64,000 bases of DNA from Ulvibacter sp. MAR_2010_11 (GCF_002813135.1 NZ_PHTY01000001.1:987501-1051500); one strand, 5' to 3'; positions 7,963-17,596 are shown, counted from the stretch's first letter. A program made the numbers and translations. Notes: generated by a model from the sequence alone, not told the origin.

Positions 7963-10326
7963 ATGAAAAAATTTAGTGCAATTATCTCCTTACTACTAAT
8001 TGTAGGTCTCATTTATTATAGCTTTTACAGCTTAATGCCTTCATCCGGGACTCCCGCGACAATTCCTGCAACCGAGTTTTCAACCGAAAGAGCCTTGGTT
8101 CCATTGAAGGAAATTAGCAAAGCCCCTCATTATCTGGGCTCAGAAGAACACGAAAGAGTACGTCAATATTTAGTGGCCCAATTAGAAAGTTTGGGATTAG
8201 AAGTGCAAACACAAGAAGCCTATGTTTTGCAAGAAGATTGGCAAAATCTGGATCGACCTAAAAATATAATAGCAAAAATAAAAGGAACAGAAACCGGGAA
8301 GGCGCTACTTCTGCTTTCACATTATGACAGCGCAAAAGTACCATCTCCGGGAGCCAGCGATGCGGGAAGTGGAATTGTAACTATTTTGGAAAGTTTTCGT
8401 GCCTATTTGGCAAGTGAAAAAACTCCTAAAAACGATATTATTATACTGTTCACAGACGGGGAAGAACTGGGTCTGGACGGTGCCAAACTCTTTGTGAATG
8501 AGCATCCATGGGCAAAAAATGTTGGATTAGCTCTAAATTTTGAAGCCCGTGGAAGCGGTGGTCCCAGCAACATGATTTTAGAAACCAATCAAGGAAACGC
8601 AAACCTTGTAAAAGCTTTTTCTGAAGCAAATCCCAGATATCCCGTGGCTTCTTCACTCATGTACAGTATCTATAAAATGCTCCCCAACGATACCGATTCA
8701 ACAGTTTTTAGAGAAGACGGAGACATTGACAGTTTCTTTTTTGCCTTTATAGACGATCATTTCGACTACCATACTGCAAATGATAATTTTGAGAATTTAG
8801 ACCGAAATACCCTGCAGCATCAAGGAAGTTATTTGCTTCCCTTGCTACATTATTTTGCAGATGCCGATCTTTCTAAACTCAAAGCTGAAGAAGATTATGT
8901 GTATGTAAATTTCCCGGTTGTAAAAATGATAAGCTACCCCTTTTCCTGGATTGTGTGGATGCTGCTTCTTGCCATAGTTGTTTTTATTGTGTTGCTAATC
9001 TATGGGATTTCTAACGGAAAAGTTACAGGAGCGTCGGTTGGTAAAGGGTTTATAGCCTTATTCCTATCACTATTTGTCTGTGGCGTTTTAGGATATTTTG
9101 GGTGGGAACTCATTCTGGCATTTTATCCGCATTATCTAGAAATCCAACACGGCTTTACCTACAACGGCCATATGTATATTGCCTTTTTTGTCTTTTTGTC
9201 CCTGGCAATATTGTTTTTTCTTTATGGCAGATTTGGAAGAAAACAACGCAGTGCAGGACTCTACGTTGCTCCTTTGTTGCTATGGTTGCTTGTAAATGTG
9301 TTGGTATGCCTTTACTTACAAGGTGCAGCTTATTTTATAATTCCGGTATTTTTTGGCCTTGTATCCTTCTGGTTGCTATTGAAACAGCAAACACCGAGTC
9401 TTTTGTTACTCACTTTATTATCGGCTCCTGCTCTTTTCTTTTTTGCACCCTTGATTCAGTTTTTTCCGGTAGGATTAGGACTGGAAATGCTTGTGATAAG
9501 TTGTGTTTTTACGGTGCTAACCTTTGGATTATTAGTCCCGGTCTTCAGTTTATACACTCAGAAACGTACACTTTCAATTCTTTGTGCATTCATTTCTGTC
9601 GGATTTTTTATAGGCGCTCATCTTAACAGTGATTTTTCAGAAACCCGTCAAAAACCGAATAGTCTGGTCTATTATCAAAATGAAGAAGACGGAAAATCGT
9701 ATTGGGTAACTTACGATACAGTTTTAGACGACTGGACAAAAGGCTATCTGGGAGATACCCCTGAAGAAGCCTCAAAATACATCGGAAATGCGGCAGGAAG
9801 CAAGTACAATACCAGTTATACTTATGCCGCTACAGCGCCTCATAAGGAAATTGCTTCCTTCGAAATTTTAGTAAAAAAAGACACTCTAGGCGGTACCGAA
9901 AGAACGGTTAGTTTTACGCTTCTTCCCAAACGAAAAGTGCATCAGATTTTGTTGTATGTAGACACGACCCGTGTTTTTAAGAAATTGGTTTTCAATGGAA
10001 AAGAAGTGTCGAAAGACAGTTTAGGGAATGTTTTTTCCTCTCGCACAAATAACGGCTTGATTCGTTATTATATCGCTAACAATGAACCTTTGGAAGTCAC
10101 CTATGTTACCGAAGAAAATGAGCCGGTTGAATTTACTGCTCTGGAGTATTCCTTCGATTTACTGGAACATCCACAGTTTACCATTAACAAGAGAACTAAA
10201 GCGATGATGCCCAAACCATTTGTAATCACCGATGCCATTGTTGTGCTGCGAAAATTTACGGTAGATTCTTTGCCTCAGACCAAAAATGATTCCATAATTT
10301 CTGAAGAACGACTCTTGAATGAATAA
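7963..10326 (+). CDS. Membrane-anchored M28 family zinc aminopeptidase
   Basis: 787-aa protein. An N-terminal membrane helix (about 5-25) is followed by an M28 peptidase domain (about 45-300) facing the periplasm. The zinc ligands and catalytic residues are visible in order: H120 and D122 in SHYDSAK, D133 in GASDAGSG, E167/E168 in FTDGEELG, E194 in NFEARGSGG, and H270 in DYHTANDNF. About eight further hydrophobic helices (about 315-560) and a C-terminal soluble beta-rich domain follow, as in large ER/bacterial M28 proteins related to Fxna. It probably trims peptides at the cell envelope. The stop overlaps the next gene's ATG by 8 bp, so the two are translationally coupled. Confidence 0.88.
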   Translation: MKKFSAIISLLLIVGLIYYSFYSLMPSSGTPATIPATEFSTERALVPLKEISKAPHYLGSEEHERVRQYLVAQLESLGLEVQTQEAYVLQEDWQNLDRPKNIIAKIKGTETGKALLLLSHYDSAKVPSPGASDAGSGIVTILESFRAYLASEKTPKNDIIILFTDGEELGLDGAKLFVNEHPWAKNVGLALNFEARGSGGPSNMILETNQGNANLVKAFSEANPRYPVASSLMYSIYKMLPNDTDSTVFREDGDIDSFFFAFIDDHFDYHTANDNFENLDRNTLQHQGSYLLPLLHYFADADLSKLKAEEDYVYVNFPVVKMISYPFSWIVWMLLLAIVVFIVLLIYGISNGKVTGASVGKGFIALFLSLFVCGVLGYFGWELILAFYPHYLEIQHGFTYNGHMYIAFFVFLSLAILFFLYGRFGRKQRSAGLYVAPLLLWLLVNVLVCLYLQGAAYFIIPVFFGLVSFWLLLKQQTPSLLLLTLLSAPALFFFAPLIQFFPVGLGLEMLVISCVFTVLTFGLLVPVFSLYTQKRTLSILCAFISVGFFIGAHLNSDFSETRQKPNSLVYYQNEEDGKSYWVTYDTVLDDWTKGYLGDTPEEASKYIGNAAGSKYNTSYTYAATAPHKEIASFEILVKKDTLGGTERTVSFTLLPKRKVHQILLYVDTTRVFKKLVFNGKEVSKDSLGNVFSSRTNNGLIRYYIANNEPLEVTYVTEENEPVEFTALEYSFDLLEHPQFTINKRTKAMMPKPFVITDAIVVLRKFTVDSLPQTKNDSIISEERLLNE

Positions 10327-11125
10327 AAAAATTGCCATCGCCGGAATGGGTTGGTTGGGACTTCCATTTGCCCAGCATCTTACCACATTGGGTTTTGTTG
10401 TAAAAGGTTCGGTTACGAACAGAGAAAAGGCTACGACGCTTCAGAAAAAGGGGTTTAATGTCTTCCCAATGGAAATTTCTGAAACCGGTGTCACCGGCGA
10501 AGTACAGGCTTTCCTTAAAGAAATTGATATTTTAATTGTCATGATTCCCCCCGGATTACGAAGGCATACCGGAGCCGATTATGTACTAAAAATGTCTCAT
10601 TTTTTAACAGAAGTTGAAAAAGCTTCCGTAGAAAATGTAATCTTTATAAGTAGTACCGGAGTGTATGATGATGCACAAGGTCGTGTTTCAGAAAAAAACC
10701 TTCCGAAGCCTACTTCCAGAGCAGGAAAGCAATTGCTACAAGTAGAACAACTCTTCTTTTATGCACCTTTTCTAAAGACAACTGTGGTTCGTTTCGGCGG
10801 ACTCTTTGGCGGAAGCAGACAACCTGCACGTTATTTGGCCGGAAGGGAGAATTTGAACGATTCCAATGCCCCGGTAAACCTAATTCATCGGGAAGACTGT
10901 ATTGGTATTCTTACCAATATTATTAAGCAGAACGCCTTTGGACATATATTCAATGGAGTTACACCACAACATCCGTCAAAAAAGGAGTATTATACTCAAA
11001 AATGCAAAGAATTGAATTTGATTCCTCCTCATTTTCTAGCAGAAGACGCCGAAGCTGTATACAAAGAAGTTGTTTCAGAGAATTTAAAAGGAATTCTTGG
11101 GTATAGGTTTACCCATTCATTATAA
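10319..11125 (+). CDS. NAD(P)-dependent SDR/epimerase-like protein (YeeZ type)
   Basis: 268-aa extended short-chain dehydrogenase/epimerase-like protein. The N-terminal Rossmann motif reads GMGWLGLPFA (about 8-17), a G-x-G-x-x-G variant with Trp as in the YeeZ/SDR_a family. VIFISSTGVYDDA (about 103-115) corresponds to the catalytic Ser/Thr strand. The usual Y-x-x-x-K is not clear (SRAGKQLLQVEQ in its place), so enzymatic activity is uncertain. It overlaps the M28 gene by 8 bp and is followed by a strong bidirectional terminator. The biological substrate is unknown. The family is sometimes labelled epimerase without biochemical support, so a general name is safer. Confidence 0.8.
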   Translation: MNKKIAIAGMGWLGLPFAQHLTTLGFVVKGSVTNREKATTLQKKGFNVFPMEISETGVTGEVQAFLKEIDILIVMIPPGLRRHTGADYVLKMSHFLTEVEKASVENVIFISSTGVYDDAQGRVSEKNLPKPTSRAGKQLLQVEQLFFYAPFLKTTVVRFGGLFGGSRQPARYLAGRENLNDSNAPVNLIHREDCIGILTNIIKQNAFGHIFNGVTPQHPSKKEYYTQKCKELNLIPPHFLAEDAEAVYKEVVSENLKGILGYRFTHSL

Positions 11126-11126
11126 A

Positions 11127-11163
11127 AAAAGGGGCTGTGTAAAATTTTACACAGCCCCTTTTC
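11127..11163. terminator. Bidirectional intrinsic terminator
   Basis: A perfect 14-bp dyad (GGGGCTGTGTAAAA and its complement) is flanked by A and T runs on both sides. It lies between convergent genes ending at 11125 and 11180 and can serve both. Confidence 0.92.
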
Positions 11164-11179
11164 AAAGACTTTTATTTTT

Positions 11180-13246
11180 TTACCAGATACGTACTCTGTC
11201 TTCCGGTTTCACATACATGGCATCCCCTTCTTTGATATCGAAAGCCTCGTAAAAGGCATCAATATTTTTAAGTGGTTGTGTTGCGCGATACATTCCGGGA
11301 GAATGCGGATCGGTTTTTATTTGTGTTTGCAATGCTTCATCACGCTGCTTGGTACGCCAAACGGTCGCCCAGCTCATAAAGAAACGTTGTTCCGGAGTAA
11401 ATCCGTCAATATTTTCGGGTCTTCCGTTTTGTTTATAGAATTTTTGCAATCCGTCATAGGCTCCCAAAAGACCTCCCAAATCGCCAATATTTTCTCCGGA
11501 GGTAAATTTACCGTTGATGAATACGCTGTCCAAAACCTCAATTCGGTCGTATTGTTCAGCCAATTTTCCTACTCTTCCGGTAAAATTTTCCAAATCGGCA
11601 TCTGTCCACCAGTTTACAAGGTTTCCATCTGCATCGAAACGCGAACCACTATCGTCGAAGGCATGAGAAATCTCATGACCAATTACGGCTCCAATTCCGC
11701 CGTAATTTACAGCGTCGTCTGCCAAATAATCGTAGAAAGGGGGTTGTAAAATAGCGGCAGGGAATACAATCTCGTTATTAAACGGGTTGAAATAGGCGTT
11801 TACTGTTTGTGGAGACATACCCCATTCGGTGCGATCTACCGGCTCATTTATTCGGTCTAAGTTGTCTTTTAAGTTCCAGGCATTAACGGCCACCATATTT
11901 TGGTAGTAGCTATTTCCGGGTTTTACTGCCATAGAAGAGTAATCTTTCCATTTATCGGGGTATCCAATTTTCACGGTGAACTTATCTAATTTTTCCACTG
12001 CCTTCACCTTGGTACTATCACTCATCCAGTCTAAAGTCTTGATACGGTCTTTAAAAGCATCAATAATATTAGCGATCATAGTCTCGGCTTTTGCCTTCGC
12101 TTCCGGAGGAAACATCTCGTCTACATATAGTTTTCCAAGCGCTTCTCCAACAGTGTTGTTTACTGTTGCTAAAGCTCGCTCGTTAGCTGGCTTTTGTTTT
12201 TTCGCACCGCTTAAGGTTTTACTGTAAAAGTCCCAATTTGCTTTGTCAATTTCGGTAGTTAAATTACCGGCAGCGTCGTTGAGTGTTTGCCAGCGCATTA
12301 CTGTTTTCCATGTTTCTACATCTCCTTCAGCCAATGTTTTTTGTACAACCTTCATATAGGCAGGCTGCATTACAATAAGTGTATCTACCTTTTTCGAAAC
12401 TCCCAAATCGGTAAGAGCTTCATTCCATTTTATGGCGGGTACTAATTTTTGAACCTCCTCCATAGATCTCGGGTTGTTAAAATTTCTGAAATCTCTACTG
12501 GCTACTTTATCCAGTCTTGGGATAGCCAATTTAGTTTCAAACGCCAAAATAGCCTCGGCTTGTTTTCGCGCATCAGCCTCACTATCTCCTAAAAACTGAA
12601 GCATTCTGGTGATGTGATCTACATACTGACCTCTAATTTCAACCGATTTTGCATCGGTGTTGGTGTAATAGTCTCTTTCAGGCAATCCCAATCCGCCGGG
12701 AGTGATGTATGCAGAGTTCATAGCGCTGTTGTTGGGGTTTGAAAAAGCAGCAATTCCCAGGAAGGGTTGTGAGATTTCGGTGGCATTAACAGTCATAGCT
12801 TTTTGAAAGTCGGCTACTGTTTTAATAGCCGCAATCTTATCTAGCGCAGGTTGTAACGGAGTTACCCCGGCGGCATCACGAGCAACAGAATCCAACTCGG
12901 TATCGAAAATCATCAACGCTTTTGCCTGATCGGTGTTGGCCGCATATTTATCACTCTTTTTAGCTCGATCCAAAATAGCCAGCACATCAAAATCTGTCTT
13001 TTTACGCAGCACATTAAAGCCTCCCCATCGTACCTGATCATCAGGAATTTCGGTGGTTTTCATCCAATTTCCGTTTACGTAATTGTAGAAATCGTTTTTT
13101 GGGCTTACTGTAGTATCCATGTTTGCCAGGATAATTCCCCTTGGCTCAGCATTTGCTTTTGCTGTTTTGTCTTTATCCCCGCAAGATGTTACGGCAACTG
13201 TTAGCACTGCTGTCGCGAAAGCAGCTGTTAAAATGTTTGTTTTCAT
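11180..13246 (-). CDS. M13 family metallopeptidase lipoprotein (PepO/neprilysin-like)
   Basis: 688-aa endopeptidase of the neprilysin family. The N-terminus is a lipoprotein signal with the lipobox around C22 (TVAVTSCGDK), so it is anchored in the periplasm or on the outer membrane. The M13 N-terminal domain covers about 45-430. The catalytic C-terminal domain carries HEISH (about 525-529) inside VIGHEISHAFDDSG, and the third zinc ligand is in GENIGDLGG (about 585). The NAYFNPFNNEIVFPAAILQP substrate-binding stretch is also present. Length and motif order match full-length family members. It probably degrades short peptides in the envelope. A shared terminator lies just beyond the stop. An 87-bp gap separates it from the upstream lipoprotein gene. 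Confidence 0.93.
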   Translation of the reverse strand: MKTNILTAAFATAVLTVAVTSCGDKDKTAKANAEPRGIILANMDTTVSPKNDFYNYVNGNWMKTTEIPDDQVRWGGFNVLRKKTDFDVLAILDRAKKSDKYAANTDQAKALMIFDTELDSVARDAAGVTPLQPALDKIAAIKTVADFQKAMTVNATEISQPFLGIAAFSNPNNSAMNSAYITPGGLGLPERDYYTNTDAKSVEIRGQYVDHITRMLQFLGDSEADARKQAEAILAFETKLAIPRLDKVASRDFRNFNNPRSMEEVQKLVPAIKWNEALTDLGVSKKVDTLIVMQPAYMKVVQKTLAEGDVETWKTVMRWQTLNDAAGNLTTEIDKANWDFYSKTLSGAKKQKPANERALATVNNTVGEALGKLYVDEMFPPEAKAKAETMIANIIDAFKDRIKTLDWMSDSTKVKAVEKLDKFTVKIGYPDKWKDYSSMAVKPGNSYYQNMVAVNAWNLKDNLDRINEPVDRTEWGMSPQTVNAYFNPFNNEIVFPAAILQPPFYDYLADDAVNYGGIGAVIGHEISHAFDDSGSRFDADGNLVNWWTDADLENFTGRVGKLAEQYDRIEVLDSVFINGKFTSGENIGDLGGLLGAYDGLQKFYKQNGRPENIDGFTPEQRFFMSWATVWRTKQRDEALQTQIKTDPHSPGMYRATQPLKNIDAFYEAFDIKEGDAMYVKPEDRVRIW

Positions 13247-13333
13247 TATTTGGTAGGGTATTAAATTTTCTGAAATTTCAGAGATTGTTATAACGATTTA
13301 TAAGACTAAAAAGTGTGGGAAAAGTTACATTTT

Positions 13334-13930
13334 TTAGTTGTTTTTGTCTCGTAGTTCAGCTTTATACACCGAATCGAGAAATTTTTTCTGTTTTTTAAGT
13401 TCGTTTTCCTCATTATCCCTTCGCTGGAAATCGATGGCATCTTTTTGAAACTTTTCGTTTAGCTGCACAATAAAATTGGTCATTGCCTTGTCCAATTCGG
13501 CAATAGCGTTTTCTAATTGTAACGAATCAATCCTCGATCTATGTACCTCTTGTGAAAGTATGTTTGCCCGTGTGTTCACCACAGTGAGTCGTGAAATAAT
13601 TGCCTTACTGTTGAGGGTGTCGGGGATTTTTTTTGAAAGCGAATCGGAGTACTGTACCAGTCTGTCTGAAGTGCTTCTCAGTTTCTCCAAATTACTTCCG
13701 TGAATTGACCTCACATCGCCTTCAAATTCTTCAAAAACCGACCATTGTGTAATATGTGTCTTTACGGCTTCGGAAAGTTGGGGAATTGTGTACGGCTTCA
13801 ACCCGAAGATTCCTTTTGTATTTTGCAAAACATCCTGATCCTGTGTATTCTCTTCCGAAGGATTTCCGCAGGAAACAATCGTAAACGCTACTGCCAGGGA
13901 AAAAACAAATAGGTACACTGCAAGTTTCAT
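13334..13930 (-). CDS. Hypothetical lipoprotein, helical
   Basis: 198-aa lipoprotein with a signal peptide and lipobox around C21 (TIVSCGNPSEE). The mature part is hydrophilic and largely alpha-helical. Glu/Lys/Gln-rich stretches (about 60-190) suggest coiled coil, ending in a highly charged tail (RRDNEENELKKQKKFLDSVY). No recognised domain. It is co-directional with the M13 peptidase 87 bp downstream, possibly on the same transcript. Function unknown. Confidence 0.7.
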   Translation of the reverse strand: MKLAVYLFVFSLAVAFTIVSCGNPSEENTQDQDVLQNTKGIFGLKPYTIPQLSEAVKTHITQWSVFEEFEGDVRSIHGSNLEKLRSTSDRLVQYSDSLSKKIPDTLNSKAIISRLTVVNTRANILSQEVHRSRIDSLQLENAIAELDKAMTNFIVQLNEKFQKDAIDFQRRDNEENELKKQKKFLDSVYKAELRDKNN

Positions 13931-14043
13931 ATACTCAATTAGAAGTCACAAATATAGCGGTTCTTTCACCAACCAAAAGATAATTTTTAAAAAGAACGTT
14001 AGGATTATCGCTATCTTTATCGGCCAATTCGAAAAAAATTAAA

Positions 14044-14988
14044 ATGAAAAAAAGAATCCTCATTATCGGTGCTTCCGGACAAATTGGAACCGAACTCACT
14101 ACCTATTTAAGAAAAAAATACGGAAGTCATAAGGTAATCGCCAGCGATATAGTTGAAGGCGATGCTACAATGATGAAGGAAGGTCCCTTTGAGATTTTGG
14201 ATGCCATGGATTATGATGCAGTGGAAGATGTTGTGATGCGTTATGAAATTACCGATGTTTATTTAATGGCCGCGATGTTATCGGCAACCGCCGAAAAATT
14301 CCCTATGAAAGCCTGGAATCTTAATATGAATTCTCTATTCAATGTTTTGAATTTGGCGCGAGACAAAAAAATTGAAAAGATTTTCTGGCCATCAAGTATC
14401 GCTGTTTTTGGTCCTACTACTCCAAAAAAGGAAACACCTCAACGCACCACTATGGAACCTTCGACAGTTTATGGTATTAGCAAACAAACGGGAGAGCGAT
14501 GGTGCGAATATTATCACAATCGCTACGGTGTAGATGTTCGAAGTATACGTTATCCCGGCCTTATTAGTTATACAACCATGCCGGGAGGCGGGACAACAGA
14601 TTATGCAGTAGATATTTATTACAAAGCTTTAAAGCATAAAAAATATGTGTGTTTTTTAAATGCTGAAACAACTTTACCAATGATGTTCATGCCCGATGCC
14701 ATTGAAGCTACAGTGCGTATTATGGAAGCCCCGGCCGATTCAGTAAAAATACGGAACGCTTATAATCTGGCAGCTTTTAGCTTTAATCCCGAGGAAATTA
14801 CTGCAAGTATAAAAAAACATATTCCCGAGTTTAGTATTTCGTACGAACCAGATTTCCGGCAGGCCATTGCCGATTCCTGGCCGCAAACAATTGATGACAG
14901 TGAAGCAAGAAAAGATTGGGGTTGGCAACACAACTATTCTTTGGAAGAGATGACCCGGGAAATGCTTGAAAACATCTCCAAAAAATAA
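14044..14988 (+). CDS. L-threonine 3-dehydrogenase, SDR type
   Basis: 314-aa NAD-dependent enzyme of the extended SDR family. The Rossmann motif is ILIIGASGQIGTEL (about 5-18). The catalytic Ser sits in WPSSIAVFG (about 118-126), and the Tyr-Lys pair is in YGISKQTGERWCEYY (about 143-157). The sequence around IRYPGLISYTTMPGGGTTDY matches SDR-type threonine dehydrogenases, which oxidise threonine to 2-amino-3-ketobutyrate; other epimerase-like NAD enzymes are the alternative. It is a single gene with no linked Kbl ligase here. The upstream TATCTTTA 24-31 bp before the start resembles a -7 element. Confidence 0.82.
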   Translation: MKKRILIIGASGQIGTELTTYLRKKYGSHKVIASDIVEGDATMMKEGPFEILDAMDYDAVEDVVMRYEITDVYLMAAMLSATAEKFPMKAWNLNMNSLFNVLNLARDKKIEKIFWPSSIAVFGPTTPKKETPQRTTMEPSTVYGISKQTGERWCEYYHNRYGVDVRSIRYPGLISYTTMPGGGTTDYAVDIYYKALKHKKYVCFLNAETTLPMMFMPDAIEATVRIMEAPADSVKIRNAYNLAAFSFNPEEITASIKKHIPEFSISYEPDFRQAIADSWPQTIDDSEARKDWGWQHNYSLEEMTREMLENISKK

Positions 14989-15182
14989 TTTTTTACGACA
15001 ACCTTATTATTTCCAGACATTTGATTGTTTTTATAGTGCGTAGTTAAATTTATGATGTTCCGAATGTCACATTTTTTAGGCCTACTCGTCACTAGTTCTA
15101 CAGATTATTTTATCTATTATATTTTTTTATTCAATAATTTTGTATTTTTAATACTGTACTAACAATCAAACGAATACAACCC

Positions 15183-15764
15183 ATGAAGACAATTAATTTG
15201 TTAGCATTTGCTTGTCTACTACTTGCAATTGCTTGTGATGCACCTTCAAAGAAAGAAAAAGAAGATGTAAAACTTTACGAACCCGCTACAACCGTTGCTG
15301 ATCCCGTTGAACGAGGCAAGCTTTTGGTGAATTCCATAGGTTGCCACGACTGTCATACTCCAAAGAAAATGACGGACCATGGCCCGACGATAGACCCTGA
15401 TAGACTGCTATCGGGCCATCCTGCCAGTGAAGTCTTGCTTCCATACGACAAAGAAACTGCAAAAAATTATGCGCTATTTTCTATGGGGTTAACCGCTGCT
15501 ATCGGGCCTTGGGGAACCTCATTTGCGGCCAACCTAACCTCCGATGATACAGGAATTGGCACTTGGACCGAAGAACAGTTCTTAGTAGCTATTAAAGAAG
15601 GAAAATTCAAGGGCCAAAAAGACGGCAGAAGTTTGTTGCCTCCAATGCCGTGGGAATTTTATAAAAACTTCCCGGATGAAGATTTGAAGGCCATTTTCGC
15701 TTACTTAAAAACAGTAAAACCTGTAGAGAATGTGGTGCCGGCACCGCTGCCTCCAGCAATGTAA
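15183..15764 (+). CDS. c-type cytochrome lipoprotein
   Basis: 193-aa lipoprotein with lipobox around C18 (LLLAIACDAPS). It contains one heme-attachment site C54-H-D-C-H58 in NSIGCHDCHTPKK, so it should be a periplasmic, membrane-tethered monoheme cytochrome c. Candidate axial Met residues lie in the C-terminal PPMPWEFYKNF region, followed by DEDLKAIFAYLKTVKPV, the typical last helix of class I cytochromes. It resembles cytochrome subunits of dehydrogenases, but no oxidoreductase gene is adjacent, so the electron partner is unknown. It is monocistronic, with a hairpin terminator about 25 bp after the stop. Confidence 0.9.
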   Translation: MKTINLLAFACLLLAIACDAPSKKEKEDVKLYEPATTVADPVERGKLLVNSIGCHDCHTPKKMTDHGPTIDPDRLLSGHPASEVLLPYDKETAKNYALFSMGLTAAIGPWGTSFAANLTSDDTGIGTWTEEQFLVAIKEGKFKGQKDGRSLLPPMPWEFYKNFPDEDLKAIFAYLKTVKPVENVVPAPLPPAM

Positions 15765-15789
15765 ATATTCATTATGACTATTTAATTTA

Positions 15790-15819
15790 AAAGCCATTCA
15801 CAAAAGTGAATGGCTTTTT
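15790..15819. terminator. Intrinsic terminator between convergent genes
   Basis: AAGCCATTCAC pairs with GTGAATGGCTT around a short AAAA loop and runs into TTTTTG. It lies between the cytochrome gene (forward) and the 441-aa envelope gene (reverse). Confidence 0.88.
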
Positions 15820-15854
15820 GTTGTTTATGAATCTCTTCTTAAGGCAATTATTCA

Positions 15855-17180
15855 TTAATTCACCCGTCTGTATTTTTCCTGCATAAATTCAAAATACATA
15901 AAACCAAATCGATCAAACCAATCTTCTACACCATATTGTTCTTCACATAAATTTAATTCCATCATCGAATCACGAAGTTCTTGCATCAAATACGAATAGG
16001 TTTTGTCGTACTCCTCCTCCATTTTTTGTACATCTTTCATAATTTTAGCACGTTCCTGCTGCCATACAATTCCTGTTACAGCATGTATTCCCGAAGTATT
16101 GTCCCCAAGTGCAATTGCAGCATTTGAATATGTTTTGGCACATTTATAAATCCCCGCCAGCATTTCTAACTTATATCTTGCCTCGTTAAAATCACGCCGT
16201 GAGTTTCCAAAGCAACCCGCACAATTACTCGAATCGTAAGTTCCTGTTTCGGTTGAAGATTCGGTACAAAAGGACGGAATTCTTGGGTCGTCCGGCGCAA
16301 TTCCCGTTGGCACACAATTACGATATGTGGTATAACTTCTGTCGAAGCTGCGGATTTCATTCCATGTAGACCGAATTTCAATTAAACGAGTCACTATATT
16401 CTGAGTTGTATTGGATCTGAAATCTCTGCGTGCCTGATTATCATTAGAATCTTGCTGTTGTTGTGATTCCATTATATCCAGTGATCCCTCCGGAATCCCG
16501 GTGGTTCCCATTTGAGCCGAAACCGAAATAGAAGTGAAAAGCATTAGGATAAAAAAGTTTGCTGCTTTCTTCTTTCCGAGTAATTTTCCGCCCAAAAAAG
16601 CAATCACTAATAAGGCGATTCCTATTATTAGATACAGAATAAGATTACTTCCTCCACCGTCATCACCGGATTCAGAACCGCTAACTTTCATCTGGCTTTT
16701 TTCAATAGGCACAAAGGGACTTCCCAAATGTTCTTGTTTTGGCGGACTCGCCAGGACCACAATTACATATTTCGCAGCACCACTTGAAGGTGGGTCTATT
16801 TTAATTCCGATAGCACCATGATCCTGTAGTTTAAAATTCACAATTCCGTCTTTCGATGAACCTGTATTTTGTGTAGCTACAACTTCGTCCCAGGTATCAG
16901 TAATTAATGAAACCGTTAGCGATTCATCGCTCTCATAATTGGCAACCAAGATATCCACCTTTTGATACATATCATATCCCTTTATGTAATGAAAACTGGC
17001 CGAGTCGGCAACCTTACCAACATAGGTAATACTCTTTTCACCCTCATGGCCTTTACGGGTATCCTTCAACAGTTCCAATTTGACGGGTTTGAAATCCTTT
17101 TTCAGCGAATAGGGCTGTGCGTGAAGCAATGGCTGTACGAGCAGCATAAGTCCAAAAAGTAAGCAGAGAATTCTATTCAT
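15855..17180 (-). CDS. Hypothetical envelope protein, two-part with internal signal-like segment
   Basis: 441-aa protein of unknown family. An N-terminal signal peptide (1-21, ending LLHAQ) precedes a beta-rich extracytoplasmic domain (about 25-170). A Gly-rich linker and a strong transmembrane helix (about 178-201) come next. Immediately after KKK (203-205) there is a second hydrophobic stretch, AANFFILMLFTSISVSAQ (206-223), which reads like a second signal peptide with its own A-x-A-like cleavage end. A second soluble part follows (about 225-441), with several Cys (CVPTG, CTESS, CAGCFG, CAKTY) and Glu/Met-rich helices. The layout suggests two secreted proteins joined in one frame. It is the last gene of a three-gene reverse operon, starting 19 bp after the 131-aa lipoprotein gene. 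Function unknown. Confidence 0.72.
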   Translation of the reverse strand: MNRILCLLFGLMLLVQPLLHAQPYSLKKDFKPVKLELLKDTRKGHEGEKSITYVGKVADSASFHYIKGYDMYQKVDILVANYESDESLTVSLITDTWDEVVATQNTGSSKDGIVNFKLQDHGAIGIKIDPPSSGAAKYVIVVLASPPKQEHLGSPFVPIEKSQMKVSGSESGDDGGGSNLILYLIIGIALLVIAFLGGKLLGKKKAANFFILMLFTSISVSAQMGTTGIPEGSLDIMESQQQQDSNDNQARRDFRSNTTQNIVTRLIEIRSTWNEIRSFDRSYTTYRNCVPTGIAPDDPRIPSFCTESSTETGTYDSSNCAGCFGNSRRDFNEARYKLEMLAGIYKCAKTYSNAAIALGDNTSGIHAVTGIVWQQERAKIMKDVQKMEEEYDKTYSYLMQELRDSMMELNLCEEQYGVEDWFDRFGFMYFEFMQEKYRRVN

Positions 17181-17199
17181 AATGTTCGTCTTTTTTTTA

Positions 17200-17595
17200 C
17201 TATTTAGTGATGCGTGTCATGTCTCTGCCACAGCGATCTGAACCCTGGTCTTTGTATACATTTCCATTTATAAAAACATTCACAGTCCTCCAAGTTGGCT
17301 CTTTAATATTCACGGCGCGCCACTTTACCAGACCCGAATAGGAACCGGCACTCTCTTTAATAAGTTTGTGTCCAATTTCATTTCTAGTAAACCCAAATCG
17401 CTCCAAACCATTTAACTCTGTATAATGACCTAGAATAGAATCTCCTTTTCGAGTAAAAGTCACCACTCGGCCATCGCATCCTTGCCAGGAACCTATGATA
17501 CTTCGATTCGTATTTACTTGTTGCTTCTGAGTACCACAGAAGACAAGACCCATCGAAATAACAAATGCAGTAAGCAGAACTTTTATCGTTTTCAT
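17200..17595 (-). CDS. Hypothetical small lipoprotein, lipocalin-like
   Basis: 131-aa lipoprotein with lipobox near C20 (MGLVFCGTQKQ). The mature part begins RSIIGSWQGCDGRVVTF and continues with short beta strands (GDSILGHYTEL, GSYSGLVKWRAVN), which is the look of small beta-barrel 'lipocalin-like' domains; the Cys pair (C38/C123) could form a disulfide. The start lies 1 bp after the stop of the upstream lipoprotein gene, and the next gene begins 19 bp downstream, so all three form one operon. Fold assignment is tentative and function unknown. Confidence 0.7.
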   Translation of the reverse strand: MKTIKVLLTAFVISMGLVFCGTQKQQVNTNRSIIGSWQGCDGRVVTFTRKGDSILGHYTELNGLERFGFTRNEIGHKLIKESAGSYSGLVKWRAVNIKEPTWRTVNVFINGNVYKDQGSDRCGRDMTRITK

Positions 17596-17596
17596 C

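Noticed and set aside
9102-9626. 174-codon forward frame inside the M28 peptidase gene
   Set aside because: It lies wholly within a gene with clear motifs and membrane helices; the frame is a by-product of its hydrophobic codons.
15001-15182. AT-rich gap before the cytochrome gene as an origin or regulatory RNA
   Set aside because: No DnaA boxes, iterons or strong stems are visible; ordinary promoter DNA explains it.
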